Below are positions 53,990 through 62,395 of a stretch of DNA of 64,000 nt, in pieces (position 1 is the stretch's first letter; the number at the start of each line of letters is the position of its first letter). The stretch spans positions 62,001 to 126,000 of the IMG/VR virus record IMGVR_UViG_3300044816_000098. One strand, given 5' to 3'. This stretch comes from a virus. The translations under genes and the position numbers were made by a program. The notes beneath the pieces are model-generated. The model was given only the letters and a program-made list of their open reading frames with translations, searched no databases and was not told the origin of the DNA.

Positions 53990-54529
53990 ATGCCTGTCGA
54001 CGGCACGGTGGTAGCGAAGAACCTCATGGATGGCGTCACCATCCTGAGTTCTGACGTCAAGGGGACGGTGGCAGTCGAGTTCGGGGCGATGAACGACCCG
54101 AACGGCGACGACATCCAGTACATCCCCACGGAGATCCTGAACTCGCCCGCCTTCAAGCGCGCCCTCGCGCGCGGGGTGCTGGGCCTGATCGAGGACGACT
54201 CCGACCCCGACGTCCTGGAAGCGCTCGGCAAGCAGGTCGCCGCGTTCCAGAAGCGCCAGCGCGGTGCCGAGGACCAGGTCACGGCCACCATCGACCGCCA
54301 GGTCTCCAACGACCAGATCTCCATGTTCTGCGTCGGTCCCGACTCCCGGGGAACGGGTACGTGTGGGGAAGGCGTACCGGTCAAGGAGTCCCTCAAGGAC
54401 TCTGCCCCTCCGCTGTGCGGTCGCCACCGGGGTCTTGCCCCGCAGTACGTTCCGGAGCACCGGACCGAGGGCGAGAGCACTCGGGTGATCTGGAATCGCG
54501 TCACGATGACCGCGCGCGTGAGCGCGTAA
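53990..54529 (+). CDS. hypothetical structural protein, 179 aa
   Basis: ATG with GAAGGAGC upstream. Acidic, with MPVDGTVVAKNLMDGVTILS start, a helical middle (ILNSPAFKRALARGVLGLIE) and a C-terminal part with cysteines (FCVGPD, GTCGEG, LCGRHRG). Located between the capsid and tail genes; head-tail joining or virion protein by position. Family not recognised. Confidence 0.7.
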   Translation: MPVDGTVVAKNLMDGVTILSSDVKGTVAVEFGAMNDPNGDDIQYIPTEILNSPAFKRALARGVLGLIEDDSDPDVLEALGKQVAAFQKRQRGAEDQVTATIDRQVSNDQISMFCVGPDSRGTGTCGEGVPVKESLKDSAPPLCGRHRGLAPQYVPEHRTEGESTRVIWNRVTMTARVSA

Positions 54530-54548
54530 CTCACAAGGAGATCTGAGC

Positions 54549-55181
54549 ATGAGCGAGCAGAACGAGACGGCGGACGAGAAGGCCCCTCAGGCAGCTCCCC
54601 AGCCGTACCGGGAGTCCGAGGACCACGTCCCGGACCCGACCGCCGTCAACGGCACCCTGGAGACCTCCGACACCGGCGGCGGCCACCACTCCTCCCTGCG
54701 GGGCGTGAGCCGCATCTTCGGCAGTGCCGAGGAGTTCCTCGCCCGTGTGGAGAGCGCCGCCCAGGACAAGGTGGCGGAGCTGGTGGACGACATCAAGGAC
54801 ATGGTCCACCGCGAGGAGGCCGCTGGCGGCCCCCAGCAGACCACCGAGCAGGACGGCCACCCCGTCCATGAGGGCGAGATCGTCCAGGGTGACGCCACCG
54901 GGCACCCCCAGCCGAACGCTGGCGAGGGCGCGGCTGTGGCGTCGGAGAACACCCCGGCCGACCAGCGTCAGGCGGGTACCGCCGACACCAGCACCGAGGA
55001 CGTTGTGGACCAGTCGGCGCCCGTCGCCGGTCCGGGTCCGCAGGTCGACGACCAGAGCACCAAGGCCAAGGTCGCCGACAGCAAGGCGGCCGACAGCAAG
55101 GCGGAGCAGGACGCCGCGACGGGCAGCAAGGCCCCGGCCAAGAAGGCTGCTGCCCCGAAGACCGGTTCCGCCAAGAAGTAG
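54549..55181 (+). CDS. low-complexity structural-region protein, 210 aa
   Basis: ATG after AAGGAGATCTG. Acidic and disordered except for residues 50-90, a predicted helix (VSRIFGSAEEFLARVESAAQ). Ends in a Lys/Ala tail (KAPAKKAAAPKTGSAKK) that could bind nucleic acid. Role unknown; cotranscribed with its neighbours. Confidence 0.7.
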   Translation: MSEQNETADEKAPQAAPQPYRESEDHVPDPTAVNGTLETSDTGGGHHSSLRGVSRIFGSAEEFLARVESAAQDKVAELVDDIKDMVHREEAAGGPQQTTEQDGHPVHEGEIVQGDATGHPQPNAGEGAAVASENTPADQRQAGTADTSTEDVVDQSAPVAGPGPQVDDQSTKAKVADSKAADSKAEQDAATGSKAPAKKAAAPKTGSAKK

Positions 55182-55208
55182 TCCGAGAGACCCAGAGGAG
55201 CAGCACTG

Positions 55209-56600
55209 ATGACCACACCCGTTGACACCGAGGGTGTCTCCGGCAACGCCGGGGCTGCCCCTCTGGGTACCGGCCGTTTCGCCAGCAACGTCGACACCGC
55301 CACTCCCGGCGGGGTCGGTGGTGGAGACACCGGGCTGGCGCCGGACCCGAACACCGCGATGTCCGGTACCCCCGACACCTCCGGCGCGGGCCAGGGCCAG
55401 AGTGCGACTTTCACGCCGGTCAGTACCCTGCTCTCCGGCACCTTGGACACCCAGTCCATGGGCTGGCCGCTGACTGCGGGTGTCTCCCAGGCGTACCGCG
55501 CCCCGAACACCACGATTGGCACCATCAACGGCGCCACCGGCGCGCTGGACACCACCCGCACCGACACGCCCATCTCGGACGGCTCCACCCGGCCCGACCT
55601 GATGAGCACCTACACCGGCACCATGGACAGCAACTACATCGGCGCCCCTGCGGTCCTGCCGGTCTCCTCGCTGGTCCCCGTCGCCCCGGCCGGTACCCCC
55701 ACGGTCTCCAACGCGATTGCGGCCCGCTCGGTGCGGGTCACCTGGGCCACCGTGGCCGACCCGCATGCCACCGCTCCGGTCCAGGGGTACGTCATCCTGG
55801 GCTCCACCGGCGGCACGACCTACGCGCCCCGCAACGCGACCTCGGTCATCGTCCAGAACCTGGTCCCCGGACAGTCGTACAAGTTCCAGGTCGCGGCCCA
55901 GAACATCAACGGTCTGGGCCCGTACGGGACCGTCTCCGCCGCCGTCATCCCGTACAACCCGGACGAGGCCGACGCGAACGACCCGAACGCCGGTCTGGAG
56001 CCCGCGAACACCCAGAACCCCATCTACGGTCCGGACGGCACCATCAAGGCCGGTACAGGGCTTGCTGGGCGTCCTGGAGCCCCCACCTCGGTCGTGCTCT
56101 CGGGTACCACCACTCCGGGTGTCGTCAACGTTGTCTGGGTCGCTCCGACCGGTGTGGGCATCGTCCTGCGCTACACGGTGACCCTGTCCTCGGGCCAGAC
56201 CAAGACGATCGCGGCGGGAACCCTCACCGCGCAGTTCACCGGCGTCGCCAGCGCGACGGCCATCACGGGCACCGTCACGGCCGTGGGTGCGGTCACCAGC
56301 ACCACTTCGGCGGCCTCTGCGGCCTTCGGTAAGCCGACGGCGCCTGCGGCCCCCACGCTCACCAGTCCGACCGCCGGGACGATCCACTGCGTGTGGACTG
56401 CCCCGTCCTCGGGTGCGCCGCTGAACTACATCATCACCCTCGCGGGTGGCGACACCACGACCCACACGGTGGCGGGCAACCTGCTCACCTACGACTTCAC
56501 CAGCATCACCACCGGCCACGTCGACACTGCCACGGTCGGGGCCCAGGGCTCCGTCTCCACCACCACCTCGGTCGCCTCCTCTGCGGTGACCGTCTCCTAA
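55209..56600 (+). CDS. virion protein with fibronectin III-like domains, 463 aa
   Basis: ATG after AGAGGAGC. The N-terminal 160 residues are Gly/Thr-rich. From about 165 there is a clear Fn3 domain (ARSVRVTWATVADPH, VQGYVILGSTGGTTY, then VIVQNLVPGQSYKFQVAAQN), followed by two weaker repeats (VVNVVWVAPTGVGIVLRYTV; IHCVWTAPSSGAPLNYIITL). Fn3 repeats commonly decorate capsid or tail surfaces and bind carbohydrates weakly. Likely head or tail decoration. Confidence 0.75.
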   Translation: MTTPVDTEGVSGNAGAAPLGTGRFASNVDTATPGGVGGGDTGLAPDPNTAMSGTPDTSGAGQGQSATFTPVSTLLSGTLDTQSMGWPLTAGVSQAYRAPNTTIGTINGATGALDTTRTDTPISDGSTRPDLMSTYTGTMDSNYIGAPAVLPVSSLVPVAPAGTPTVSNAIAARSVRVTWATVADPHATAPVQGYVILGSTGGTTYAPRNATSVIVQNLVPGQSYKFQVAAQNINGLGPYGTVSAAVIPYNPDEADANDPNAGLEPANTQNPIYGPDGTIKAGTGLAGRPGAPTSVVLSGTTTPGVVNVVWVAPTGVGIVLRYTVTLSSGQTKTIAAGTLTAQFTGVASATAITGTVTAVGAVTSTTSAASAAFGKPTAPAAPTLTSPTAGTIHCVWTAPSSGAPLNYIITLAGGDTTTHTVAGNLLTYDFTSITTGHVDTATVGAQGSVSTTTSVASSAVTVS

Positions 56601-56617
56601 CACTCCCTCTCCTGACG

Positions 56618-56650
56618 GGGCCTCCGTACGCGCGACCGGTACGGAGGCCC
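56618..56650 (+). terminator. terminator-like hairpin
   Basis: GGGCCTCCGTAC (56618-56629) pairs perfectly with 56639-56650. Ends the 53990-56600 operon. Confidence 0.7.
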
Positions 56651-56688
56651 TCGTCCTGTAATCGTTGGTAGTACCTAAGTGATGTTGC

Positions 56689-56722
56689 TGTCTGAGCCCC
56701 CGCCTCCCCGGTGAAGAGGTGA
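56689..56722 (+). promoter_or_regulatory. late promoter candidate 8
   Basis: TGTC (56689-56692), 21 bases, AAGAGGTGA (56714-56722); gene start at 56749. A weak early-operator-like sequence (TCCTGTAATCGTTGGTAG) lies just upstream at 56654-56671. Confidence 0.73.
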
Positions 56723-56748
56723 GGCCGTAACCAAGGATCGGGAGCCCG

Positions 56749-57417
56749 ATGTCCACAACCAGTCAGCACGTGGGATACAAGATCCCGGACGGGTCCGACC
56801 CCTTCCTTCGGACCGACTTCGTCTCCAATCTGAACCTCTCCGACAGCTTCCCCGGGGACTGGATCTGCACGTCGACCACCCGGCCCACCTGGGGCGCCTC
56901 CCAGGCCGGGATGAAGATCACCGAGTCGGACACCCGCCGCACCATGCTGTGGAACGGCACCACCTGGCGAGAGATGCTCACCGGTCCCGCGATGTGGTGG
57001 GGCTCCCTGCGGCCCGGCGTGATGATCGGCCGGGGAACGACCGTCTCCTACGTGGTCGGCACCTTCACCGTGAACCGGCCGGGCACCCTGTTCGTGATGT
57101 CCACGACCGAACTGGGTCTGCCGGGCAACGGCTTCTCCCAGGGCAACGTGGTCTCCATGGTGGACGGCAGCCTGGCGAACTGGGACGGCGCCGCCTTCGG
57201 TGAGTTCTTCGCCCAGGACAACCGCACCGCGCCCTCCACCGCCGGGCAGAACGCCTTCTCGGACACGTTCGCGTCGATCGGTGTCCGCACCGTGAGCGCG
57301 GGAACCCACTCCGTCGGCATCCGGGTCAGCATTCTGACCCAGCCCTCGATCAACAACCTGGTGCGTGTCACGTCCATCCGCTCGATGGCCATGTTCGTCA
57401 ACGGCACCGACCGCTAA
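56749..57417 (+). CDS. minor structural protein, 222 aa
   Basis: ATG after ATCGGGAGC. Beta-rich and Thr/Gly-rich, with a jelly-roll-like C-terminal half (VVGTFTVNRPGTLFVMSTTE, VGIRVSILTQPSINNLVRV). Such domains are common in tail-fibre and head-fibre proteins. Assignment to virion structure is by composition and position. Confidence 0.7.
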   Translation: MSTTSQHVGYKIPDGSDPFLRTDFVSNLNLSDSFPGDWICTSTTRPTWGASQAGMKITESDTRRTMLWNGTTWREMLTGPAMWWGSLRPGVMIGRGTTVSYVVGTFTVNRPGTLFVMSTTELGLPGNGFSQGNVVSMVDGSLANWDGAAFGEFFAQDNRTAPSTAGQNAFSDTFASIGVRTVSAGTHSVGIRVSILTQPSINNLVRVTSIRSMAMFVNGTDR

Positions 57418-57426
57418 GGGGCATCC

Positions 57427-58290
57427 ATGCTGTGGGAGGACCGTCAGTACGTCTCGCAGTGGTCTGCGGAGATCATCGGCCTGCACCTGATCCAGAACGG
57501 CGTGCCGATCGACGCCGGGGGCGCGGTGTCGGTCTCCATGATCTCGGAGAACACCGGCGCCTCGATCTTCTCCCGGGCAGCAACCCATAACGCTGTTGGC
57601 GACTACTCGGTCACTCTGAGCAGCGTGGAGTCCGGCACTCCGGGTCAGTACACCGTGACCTGGAACTACCAGATCGCCTCGGTCGCCCAGTACTTCGAGA
57701 CCGGCATCGAGATCGGTCCGGCCACCCCGGCCTACGACGGTCTGTCCCCGGACATGAAGAACATCGTGGAACAGGTGTGGATCCGCCTCGCCGACACGAT
57801 CGACTCTCCCGGTGGCGGCCCGAACCTGACGACCTACATCCAGAGCAAGTTCGGCCGGGGCCGCATCGCCCAGTTGCTCAAGATCGGCGTTGGACGGCTC
57901 AACACGGTGGCCCAACCCCACGGCACCTTCACTCTGGACGGGGTGGGAGGGGCAACCTTCCCCATCGCCCAGTGGGGGTCCCTGCTGGAGTCGGTGACGT
58001 GGATCGAGACGCTCAAGCACCTGATCCGTTCGTACACCGAGCAGCCGGACTTCGTGGGCGGCGGCAACATCTCCCGGCTCGACCGGACGAAGTACTCCAA
58101 GGCATGGCGAGACGTCATGGTCGACGAAGAGGCCATCGTCCGGGGCCAGCTCGATGTCTTCAAGATCGCCCAGATGGGTCTGGGCCGCCCTGCGGTCCTG
58201 ATCTCCGGCGGCGTCTACGGACGGTACGGACCTACCCGCATGGCGGGCTCCGTCGCCGCCCGGCCGCGTTACTACACGCGGATGTACTGA
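57427..58290 (+). CDS. head-tail region structural protein, 287 aa
   Basis: ATG ten bases after the previous stop. The first 100 residues are Ig-like (SQWSAEIIGLHLIQNGVPID, YTVTWNYQIASVAQYFETG); residues 110-240 are helical with NIVEQVWIRLADTIDSPGGG and DRTKYSKAWRDVMVDEEAIV. It may be the head-completion or neck protein, given the capsid to sheath order. Family not recognised. Confidence 0.7.
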   Translation: MLWEDRQYVSQWSAEIIGLHLIQNGVPIDAGGAVSVSMISENTGASIFSRAATHNAVGDYSVTLSSVESGTPGQYTVTWNYQIASVAQYFETGIEIGPATPAYDGLSPDMKNIVEQVWIRLADTIDSPGGGPNLTTYIQSKFGRGRIAQLLKIGVGRLNTVAQPHGTFTLDGVGGATFPIAQWGSLLESVTWIETLKHLIRSYTEQPDFVGGGNISRLDRTKYSKAWRDVMVDEEAIVRGQLDVFKIAQMGLGRPAVLISGGVYGRYGPTRMAGSVAARPRYYTRMY

Positions 58291-58568
58291 TGAAGGCCCT
58301 TCACTCCCCAGAGGTGATGGCGAAGTTCAACCTCGCCATGACCGTGCTCTGGTCCCTGCTCCTGATCCCTACCGTGATCTGGTGGAAGGACTCCCTGCTC
58401 TGGGTCCTGATCATGAGCGCCTACGCGAACATCGTCGGGCACTGGTCCGCGTACCAGGGTTCACGCGCAGGAGTGGAAGCGGAGCGAAACGGAGACACCG
58501 ATTCAAAGGACGCTGTTAGGGTCAGTCCGCCGAGAGGGGCCAACCCGCCCCCGTCGTTGCAACCCTGA
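58290..58568 (+). CDS. small membrane protein, 92 aa
   Basis: ATG in a TGATG junction. Two membrane helices, residues about 14-32 and 36-52 (LAMTVLWSLLLIPTVIWW, LLWVLIMSAYANIVGHW), then a charged tail. A membrane protein inside the structural region is uncommon; it may act at DNA entry or be a second holin-like factor. Confidence 0.68.
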   Translation: MKALHSPEVMAKFNLAMTVLWSLLLIPTVIWWKDSLLWVLIMSAYANIVGHWSAYQGSRAGVEAERNGDTDSKDAVRVSPPRGANPPPSLQP

Positions 58569-58578
58569 TCGGCCGTTC

Positions 58579-58609
58579 GAAGGCCCTCGCTTCCCTGCCG
58601 AGGGCCTTC
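58579..58609 (+). terminator. terminator-like hairpin
   Basis: GAAGGCCCTCG (58579-58589) pairs perfectly with 58599-58609. Precedes late promoter 9. Confidence 0.68.
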
Positions 58610-58623
58610 GGCATGTCCGGACC

Positions 58624-58657
58624 TGTCCACCACCCTCGCAGCGCGCTGAAGGAGTGA
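58624..58657 (+). promoter_or_regulatory. late promoter candidate 9
   Basis: TGTC (58624-58627), 21 bases, AAGGAGTGA (58649-58657); gene start at 58673. The second box is diverged but the spacing is exact. Confidence 0.62.
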
Positions 58658-58672
58658 GGACAGGAGGTCTTC

Positions 58673-59521
58673 GTGGGATACACCGTGGTCATCAAAGATG
58701 GGCTGAAGGACATCGCCCTCCCCAGTGGGGCACTAGTGCAGGGTGGCCAGACGGCCATTCTCACGGATGATCAGTACCTGATGCTCAGTTCCACCGCTTC
58801 GGCGGCACTCTTCTTCTCCGTGGTTCACACCGGCGGAGGGGGCGGAGGAGCCGTCTCCTCGGTCAACACGCTCACCGGTGACGTAGTCCTCACGGCGGCC
58901 CTGGTAGGGGCGTACAGCAGCTCTCAGGGCAGCACGCTGGCCGACCGGACCAGCAACGTGGAAACGGTCGCCACCGGCCTCAACACCCTGGTGACGGACG
59001 CCGAGGTCCGGGTGGGAGGGGCGGAGACGCGCCTGACCGCACTGGAGCACATCCGGCCCATCACGGCCTTCACCCGGCTCAAGTCCGAGATCGTGGCTCT
59101 GCCGAACACCGGTGGGTGGGCAGTCGTCGCCACCTCCGGCGCCGTACCACTGTCCTGCCAGGTCACCGCCGCCATCGGAGACCGCATCCTCGCGGATGCG
59201 ACCTTCATGCGGACCGGTACCGGGGACTACTTGGACCTGGCGATCCTGACCAGCGCGGGGGCGATCTCCGAGTACGCGGGATCCGGTACCGGCACTCCGC
59301 TGGACGAGGGCTCCCCGGCCTACTATCCGAGCGCCGGGGGCTTCCCGGGCGCCACGGGGACGACCATGTTCACGGTCCAGTCCGGACAGGTGAACGGATC
59401 GGGCAAGGTCGAGATCGCGCTGGTCTACAAGGGTTCGGGCAGCGGTTCGGAGTCGGTGTACGCGAGTGCGACGTACCCCTTCTTCCTGATGCTGACGAAC
59501 ATCGGCCCCCAGCCTGCGTAG
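58673..59521 (+). CDS. fibre-like structural protein, 282 aa
   Basis: GTG with CAGGAGG upstream. Residues 1-50 form a small beta domain; 53-60 is a Gly run; then a stalk-like SSVNTLTGDVVLTAALVGAY segment found at the base of many phage fibres, a coiled coil (RTSNVETVATGLNTLVTDAE) and a C-terminal beta-rich head. Likely a short tail or head fibre. Confidence 0.72.
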   Translation: MGYTVVIKDGLKDIALPSGALVQGGQTAILTDDQYLMLSSTASAALFFSVVHTGGGGGGAVSSVNTLTGDVVLTAALVGAYSSSQGSTLADRTSNVETVATGLNTLVTDAEVRVGGAETRLTALEHIRPITAFTRLKSEIVALPNTGGWAVVATSGAVPLSCQVTAAIGDRILADATFMRTGTGDYLDLAILTSAGAISEYAGSGTGTPLDEGSPAYYPSAGGFPGATGTTMFTVQSGQVNGSGKVEIALVYKGSGSGSESVYASATYPFFLMLTNIGPQPA

Positions 59522-59571
59522 TTCTGCAACTACGAGGATCATCGTACGAAATGACACCGACGGGAGATGAC

Positions 59572-60276
59572 ATGCCGTACTCCACAGCACAGCCGTCCAG
59601 TGGGTACATCCCCTCCCGTCGGCAGCCCTACTACGTCCGGCAGCCGCAGCGCTGGGCGGTGGACCAGGAGCGCCAGCGCCACTCGCAGGCGCTCTACACG
59701 CTCGGTGAGTGGACGATGTTCTGCCTGATGTGGCACATCCAGGACTTCGAGAACGGGCTCGTGGGCAAATGCCCGGCCTGCGCGACGAGCCGAATCGCCA
59801 CCGCCTACAAGCAACCCGAGCGCAACAAGTGCCTGACCTGCTTTGGAACCACCTTCAACGGGGGTTTCAAGGCGCTGATCATCCGTCCGGCCATCTTCAG
59901 CGACACCGACGAGGGCCAGCAGTACCAGGCGCGCGGTGTGGTCGAGTCGGACGACCTGGACATGGAGTCGACCCCGGACTTCCGCGTGCGCTCCGGCGAC
60001 TACTGCTTCCGCTCCACCGGGGACCGGTTCTTCCTGCGGGTCCCGCAGCGAGTGACCCTCCGCACCGGCTTCGCGACCCCGTACCAGCGAGCCATGGCCG
60101 TGGGCTACAACCACGCGCACGCCTCGCTGGAGGACCACAGCACGGTCTCGTACCTGATCCCGCCCAAGGCGGACGACCTGATCGAGATCCTCAACGTCAC
60201 CTCCAACGAGCCGATCGACTGGAGCGCGTACGAGATCATCCGGGCCCCGCTCATCCCTGTCGACGACCTGGCATAG
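59572..60276 (+). CDS. zinc-ribbon structural-region protein, 234 aa
   Basis: ATG 59572 is five bases after GGGAG; ATG 59551 is an in-frame alternative. Residues 65-95 carry KCPACATSRI and KCLTCFGTTF, a four-Cys zinc ribbon. The C-terminal half is beta-rich (DRFFLRVPQRVTLRTGFAT). Probably a head-tail connector or adaptor; homologues in other phages are annotated only as hypothetical to my knowledge. A degenerate operator-like palindrome lies at 59530-59547. Confidence 0.7.
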   Translation: MPYSTAQPSSGYIPSRRQPYYVRQPQRWAVDQERQRHSQALYTLGEWTMFCLMWHIQDFENGLVGKCPACATSRIATAYKQPERNKCLTCFGTTFNGGFKALIIRPAIFSDTDEGQQYQARGVVESDDLDMESTPDFRVRSGDYCFRSTGDRFFLRVPQRVTLRTGFATPYQRAMAVGYNHAHASLEDHSTVSYLIPPKADDLIEILNVTSNEPIDWSAYEIIRAPLIPVDDLA

Positions 60277-60290
60277 AGGAATTTAAAATC

Positions 60291-60953
60291 ATGAGTCTGT
60301 TGTGGGTGAGGGCCGGGCTCTCGAAGTGGTACCAGGCCAGGCAGGGCGCGGACATGCCCGCGATGACTCGTCACCGGGACCAGATCGCCCAGGCCCACGG
60401 GGTCCCGGGCTTCAAGGCGGCCATCGCCCTGCGGCCGGTCTACAACGCCCTGAGCAAGTCTCCCGTCGGCCATATGAGCCCGACGGACGCGGGGTTCGCC
60501 TCCGGCCCCAAGTTGGACGCTGACCGCAACCTGGAGATGCCGTGGAGCGATGACCACCCGCTGAACGAGAACAAGAACTGGGACCACATCCCGGCGGAGA
60601 AGGTCAACATCTCCCGGGGGATCCACGCCACTCAGGAGGGCGTGAACGCCAGCACGGTGGCCCACAACCTCTTCCACCCGGGGAAGCTGCCGCCCATCTC
60701 CTGGCCCGGCCACGAGCAGACCTCGGAGATCGGCCACCCCGACGTGGACCCGGACAGCCACGACCGGGCCCTCCGGGAGGAGCACTACGGCGCGGACGAG
60801 TCCAGCAAGGTCCCCCGGTTCTACCGGGACAAGACCGGCAAGACCTACGTGGCCGACGGACACCACCAGGTCTCGGCCGCCCTACTGCTGAAGAAGCCCC
60901 ACATCGAGGGTCGCGTCTGGGACGAGAACAACCCTCCTGAAGGAGTCCGATGA
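60291..60953 (+). CDS. ParB-like nuclease-fold protein, 220 aa
   Basis: ATG in the context GAGGAATTTAAAATCATG. Residues 95-200 resemble the ParB/sulfiredoxin-like fold: KVNISRGIHATQEGVN, LPPISWPGHEQ, then RFYRDKTGKTYVADGHHQVS with the DGHHR-type signature and AALLLKKPHIEG. Some such domains bind nucleotides. Its C-terminus overlaps an Arr-like ART gene that starts with the same MSLLW peptide, suggesting a shared N-terminal signal for packaging or processing. Confidence 0.72.
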   Translation: MSLLWVRAGLSKWYQARQGADMPAMTRHRDQIAQAHGVPGFKAAIALRPVYNALSKSPVGHMSPTDAGFASGPKLDADRNLEMPWSDDHPLNENKNWDHIPAEKVNISRGIHATQEGVNASTVAHNLFHPGKLPPISWPGHEQTSEIGHPDVDPDSHDRALREEHYGADESSKVPRFYRDKTGKTYVADGHHQVSAALLLKKPHIEGRVWDENNPPEGVR

Positions 60954-61681
60954 GCCTGCTGTGGCGCACCGCGCTGATCCGTACCGCCACCTGGGCTCCG
61001 GCTGACTCCGAGGAGAACATCCACCCGAGGGCGCTGGAGGGGGACAAGTCCACGCATGAGCTGAACGGCAAGCACATCAGCGAGTTGGCCCATTCGATCG
61101 ACACCCACGGGTACAGCCGCGAACGACACGGCCAGCTCGGGGTGAACGTCACCGACAACGGCGAGAACCTCTACACGCACTCGCGCGGGACCGAAGCCCA
61201 CCCGGACCACCCGAATGACCACCACGAACACCTGTTGCGCGCGCTCAAGGAGGCCGGGCACGGTGAGGTGGCGGTGCACATCCACGACCAGCGCTCCGAC
61301 GAGGGTGGCGACCCGGCCCCGAAGTACTTCCACGGCACCACGGTGGAGGACCTGGAGCATGTCCACCCGAACCACGGGACCTCGGGGAACTTCGGCAACA
61401 ACGGCATGATCCACGAGCCGGGCTATGCCTATGCCACCAGTCGCAGCAGCGCGGAGCACTACGCCGACATGGCGGCCATGACCCACGGCGGCAAGCCGCA
61501 CGTCTACGAGGTCGAGCCCCGGGGGCCGGTGGAGAAGGACCCGAAGTACACCGCCAACGGCGTCAACCGGGGAAACATGGAGGACGACGTGCGCTCGAAG
61601 CACGGCTTCTCCGTGCTCGGCGAAGAGGACCTCGGTCACGACGACGATGACGAGGATGAAGACGAGCACGGGAGCTGGTGA
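60950..61681 (+). CDS. Arr-like ADP-ribosyltransferase, 243 aa
   Basis: ATG overlap; begins MSLLW as does the upstream protein. Residues 1-120 are His-rich with a degenerate ParB-like part (KHISELAHSIDTHGYSRERH). From residue 125 it matches the rifampin ADP-ribosyltransferase family: YFHGTTVEDLEHVHPN, AYATSRSSAEHYADM, then HVYEVEPRGPVEKDP and NVNRG-type loop (GVNRGNMEDDVRSKHG). The catalytic His of FHGT and a Tyr in the second motif are present. It ends in an acidic tail. It may modify host proteins or nucleic acids after injection; it could also confer rifamycin resistance, which is untested. Confidence 0.72.
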   Translation: MSLLWRTALIRTATWAPADSEENIHPRALEGDKSTHELNGKHISELAHSIDTHGYSRERHGQLGVNVTDNGENLYTHSRGTEAHPDHPNDHHEHLLRALKEAGHGEVAVHIHDQRSDEGGDPAPKYFHGTTVEDLEHVHPNHGTSGNFGNNGMIHEPGYAYATSRSSAEHYADMAAMTHGGKPHVYEVEPRGPVEKDPKYTANGVNRGNMEDDVRSKHGFSVLGEEDLGHDDDDEDEDEHGSW

Positions 61682-61684
61682 GAC

Positions 61685-62395
61685 ATGCTCCTCGAAACGG
61701 CCGAGATCAGGCTCTGTGAGACCCCTGACCGCATCATCATGGTGGTCCCGGGGCTCTCCGGCTCCAGGGCCCGCAGCATCGCTCAGGCGGCCGTACGTGA
61801 GTGCCGCCGCAAGATGCCGAAGATGTCCGGCGCCAGCGCGGCCCGGCTCCAGCCGATCTACGGCAAGGGCTACTTCGGAATTTGGTGGGCCGACAGCTAC
61901 GTCTGGTTCCAGGACCACGGCATCCGGCCCTTCACCATGCGGAGCCTGGCGGGGAAGACCATCCCTATGTGGATCGACGACCCCACCGGCAAGGAGCGGT
62001 CGAAGAACCCCAAGGCGAAGGTCCGCACCACCATGAGCGGCAAGGTCCAGGTGCTGATCTTCCGCAAGGCCGCCAACCTCGGCCAGCGAATCACCAAGTA
62101 CGGCAAGGACCGCCAGGGCAACCGCGTCATCGTCTCCGACCGGCCCGCGAGCTATCCCGGAGCCCCCGGCCGGATCAGCGTGCGGGAGTCCGCCTCCCCG
62201 AACACCCGCCTCGGCAAGAAGGGCGGGCAGATTGCGCCAGGCAATGGCGGGGTGCGGTGGCGCCACCCCGGAACCGCCCCGCGATTGTTCCTCAATAACG
62301 CGATGACGCTCGCGGCCCAGTGGAACGGCATCCTGCCGGTCCGTGTCTATCTCGCCGACGGCCGGTGGAAGAGCAACCTGAAGGGCCCTAGCTGA
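61685..62395 (+). CDS. tail-completion (HK97 gp10-like) protein, 236 aa
   Basis: ATG after GTGAGAC. Contains the family-like ending VRWRHPGTAPRLFLNNAM and a basic core with GRISVRESASPNT. Position just before a tail-terminator-like gene and the sheath supports a neck or tail-completion role. Coupled to the next gene by shared bases. Confidence 0.7.
   Translation: MLLETAEIRLCETPDRIIMVVPGLSGSRARSIAQAAVRECRRKMPKMSGASAARLQPIYGKGYFGIWWADSYVWFQDHGIRPFTMRSLAGKTIPMWIDDPTGKERSKNPKAKVRTTMSGKVQVLIFRKAANLGQRITKYGKDRQGNRVIVSDRPASYPGAPGRISVRESASPNTRLGKKGGQIAPGNGGVRWRHPGTAPRLFLNNAMTLAAQWNGILPVRVYLADGRWKSNLKGPS

Noticed and set aside
56654-56676. Operator-like TCCTGTAATCGTTGGTAG
   Set aside because: No -35 box and weak half-sites, immediately upstream of a better late promoter candidate.
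59530-59553. Operator-like CTACGAGGATCATCGTAC before the zinc-ribbon gene
   Set aside because: Palindromic but without convincing -35 or -10 boxes; may be a decayed family member.
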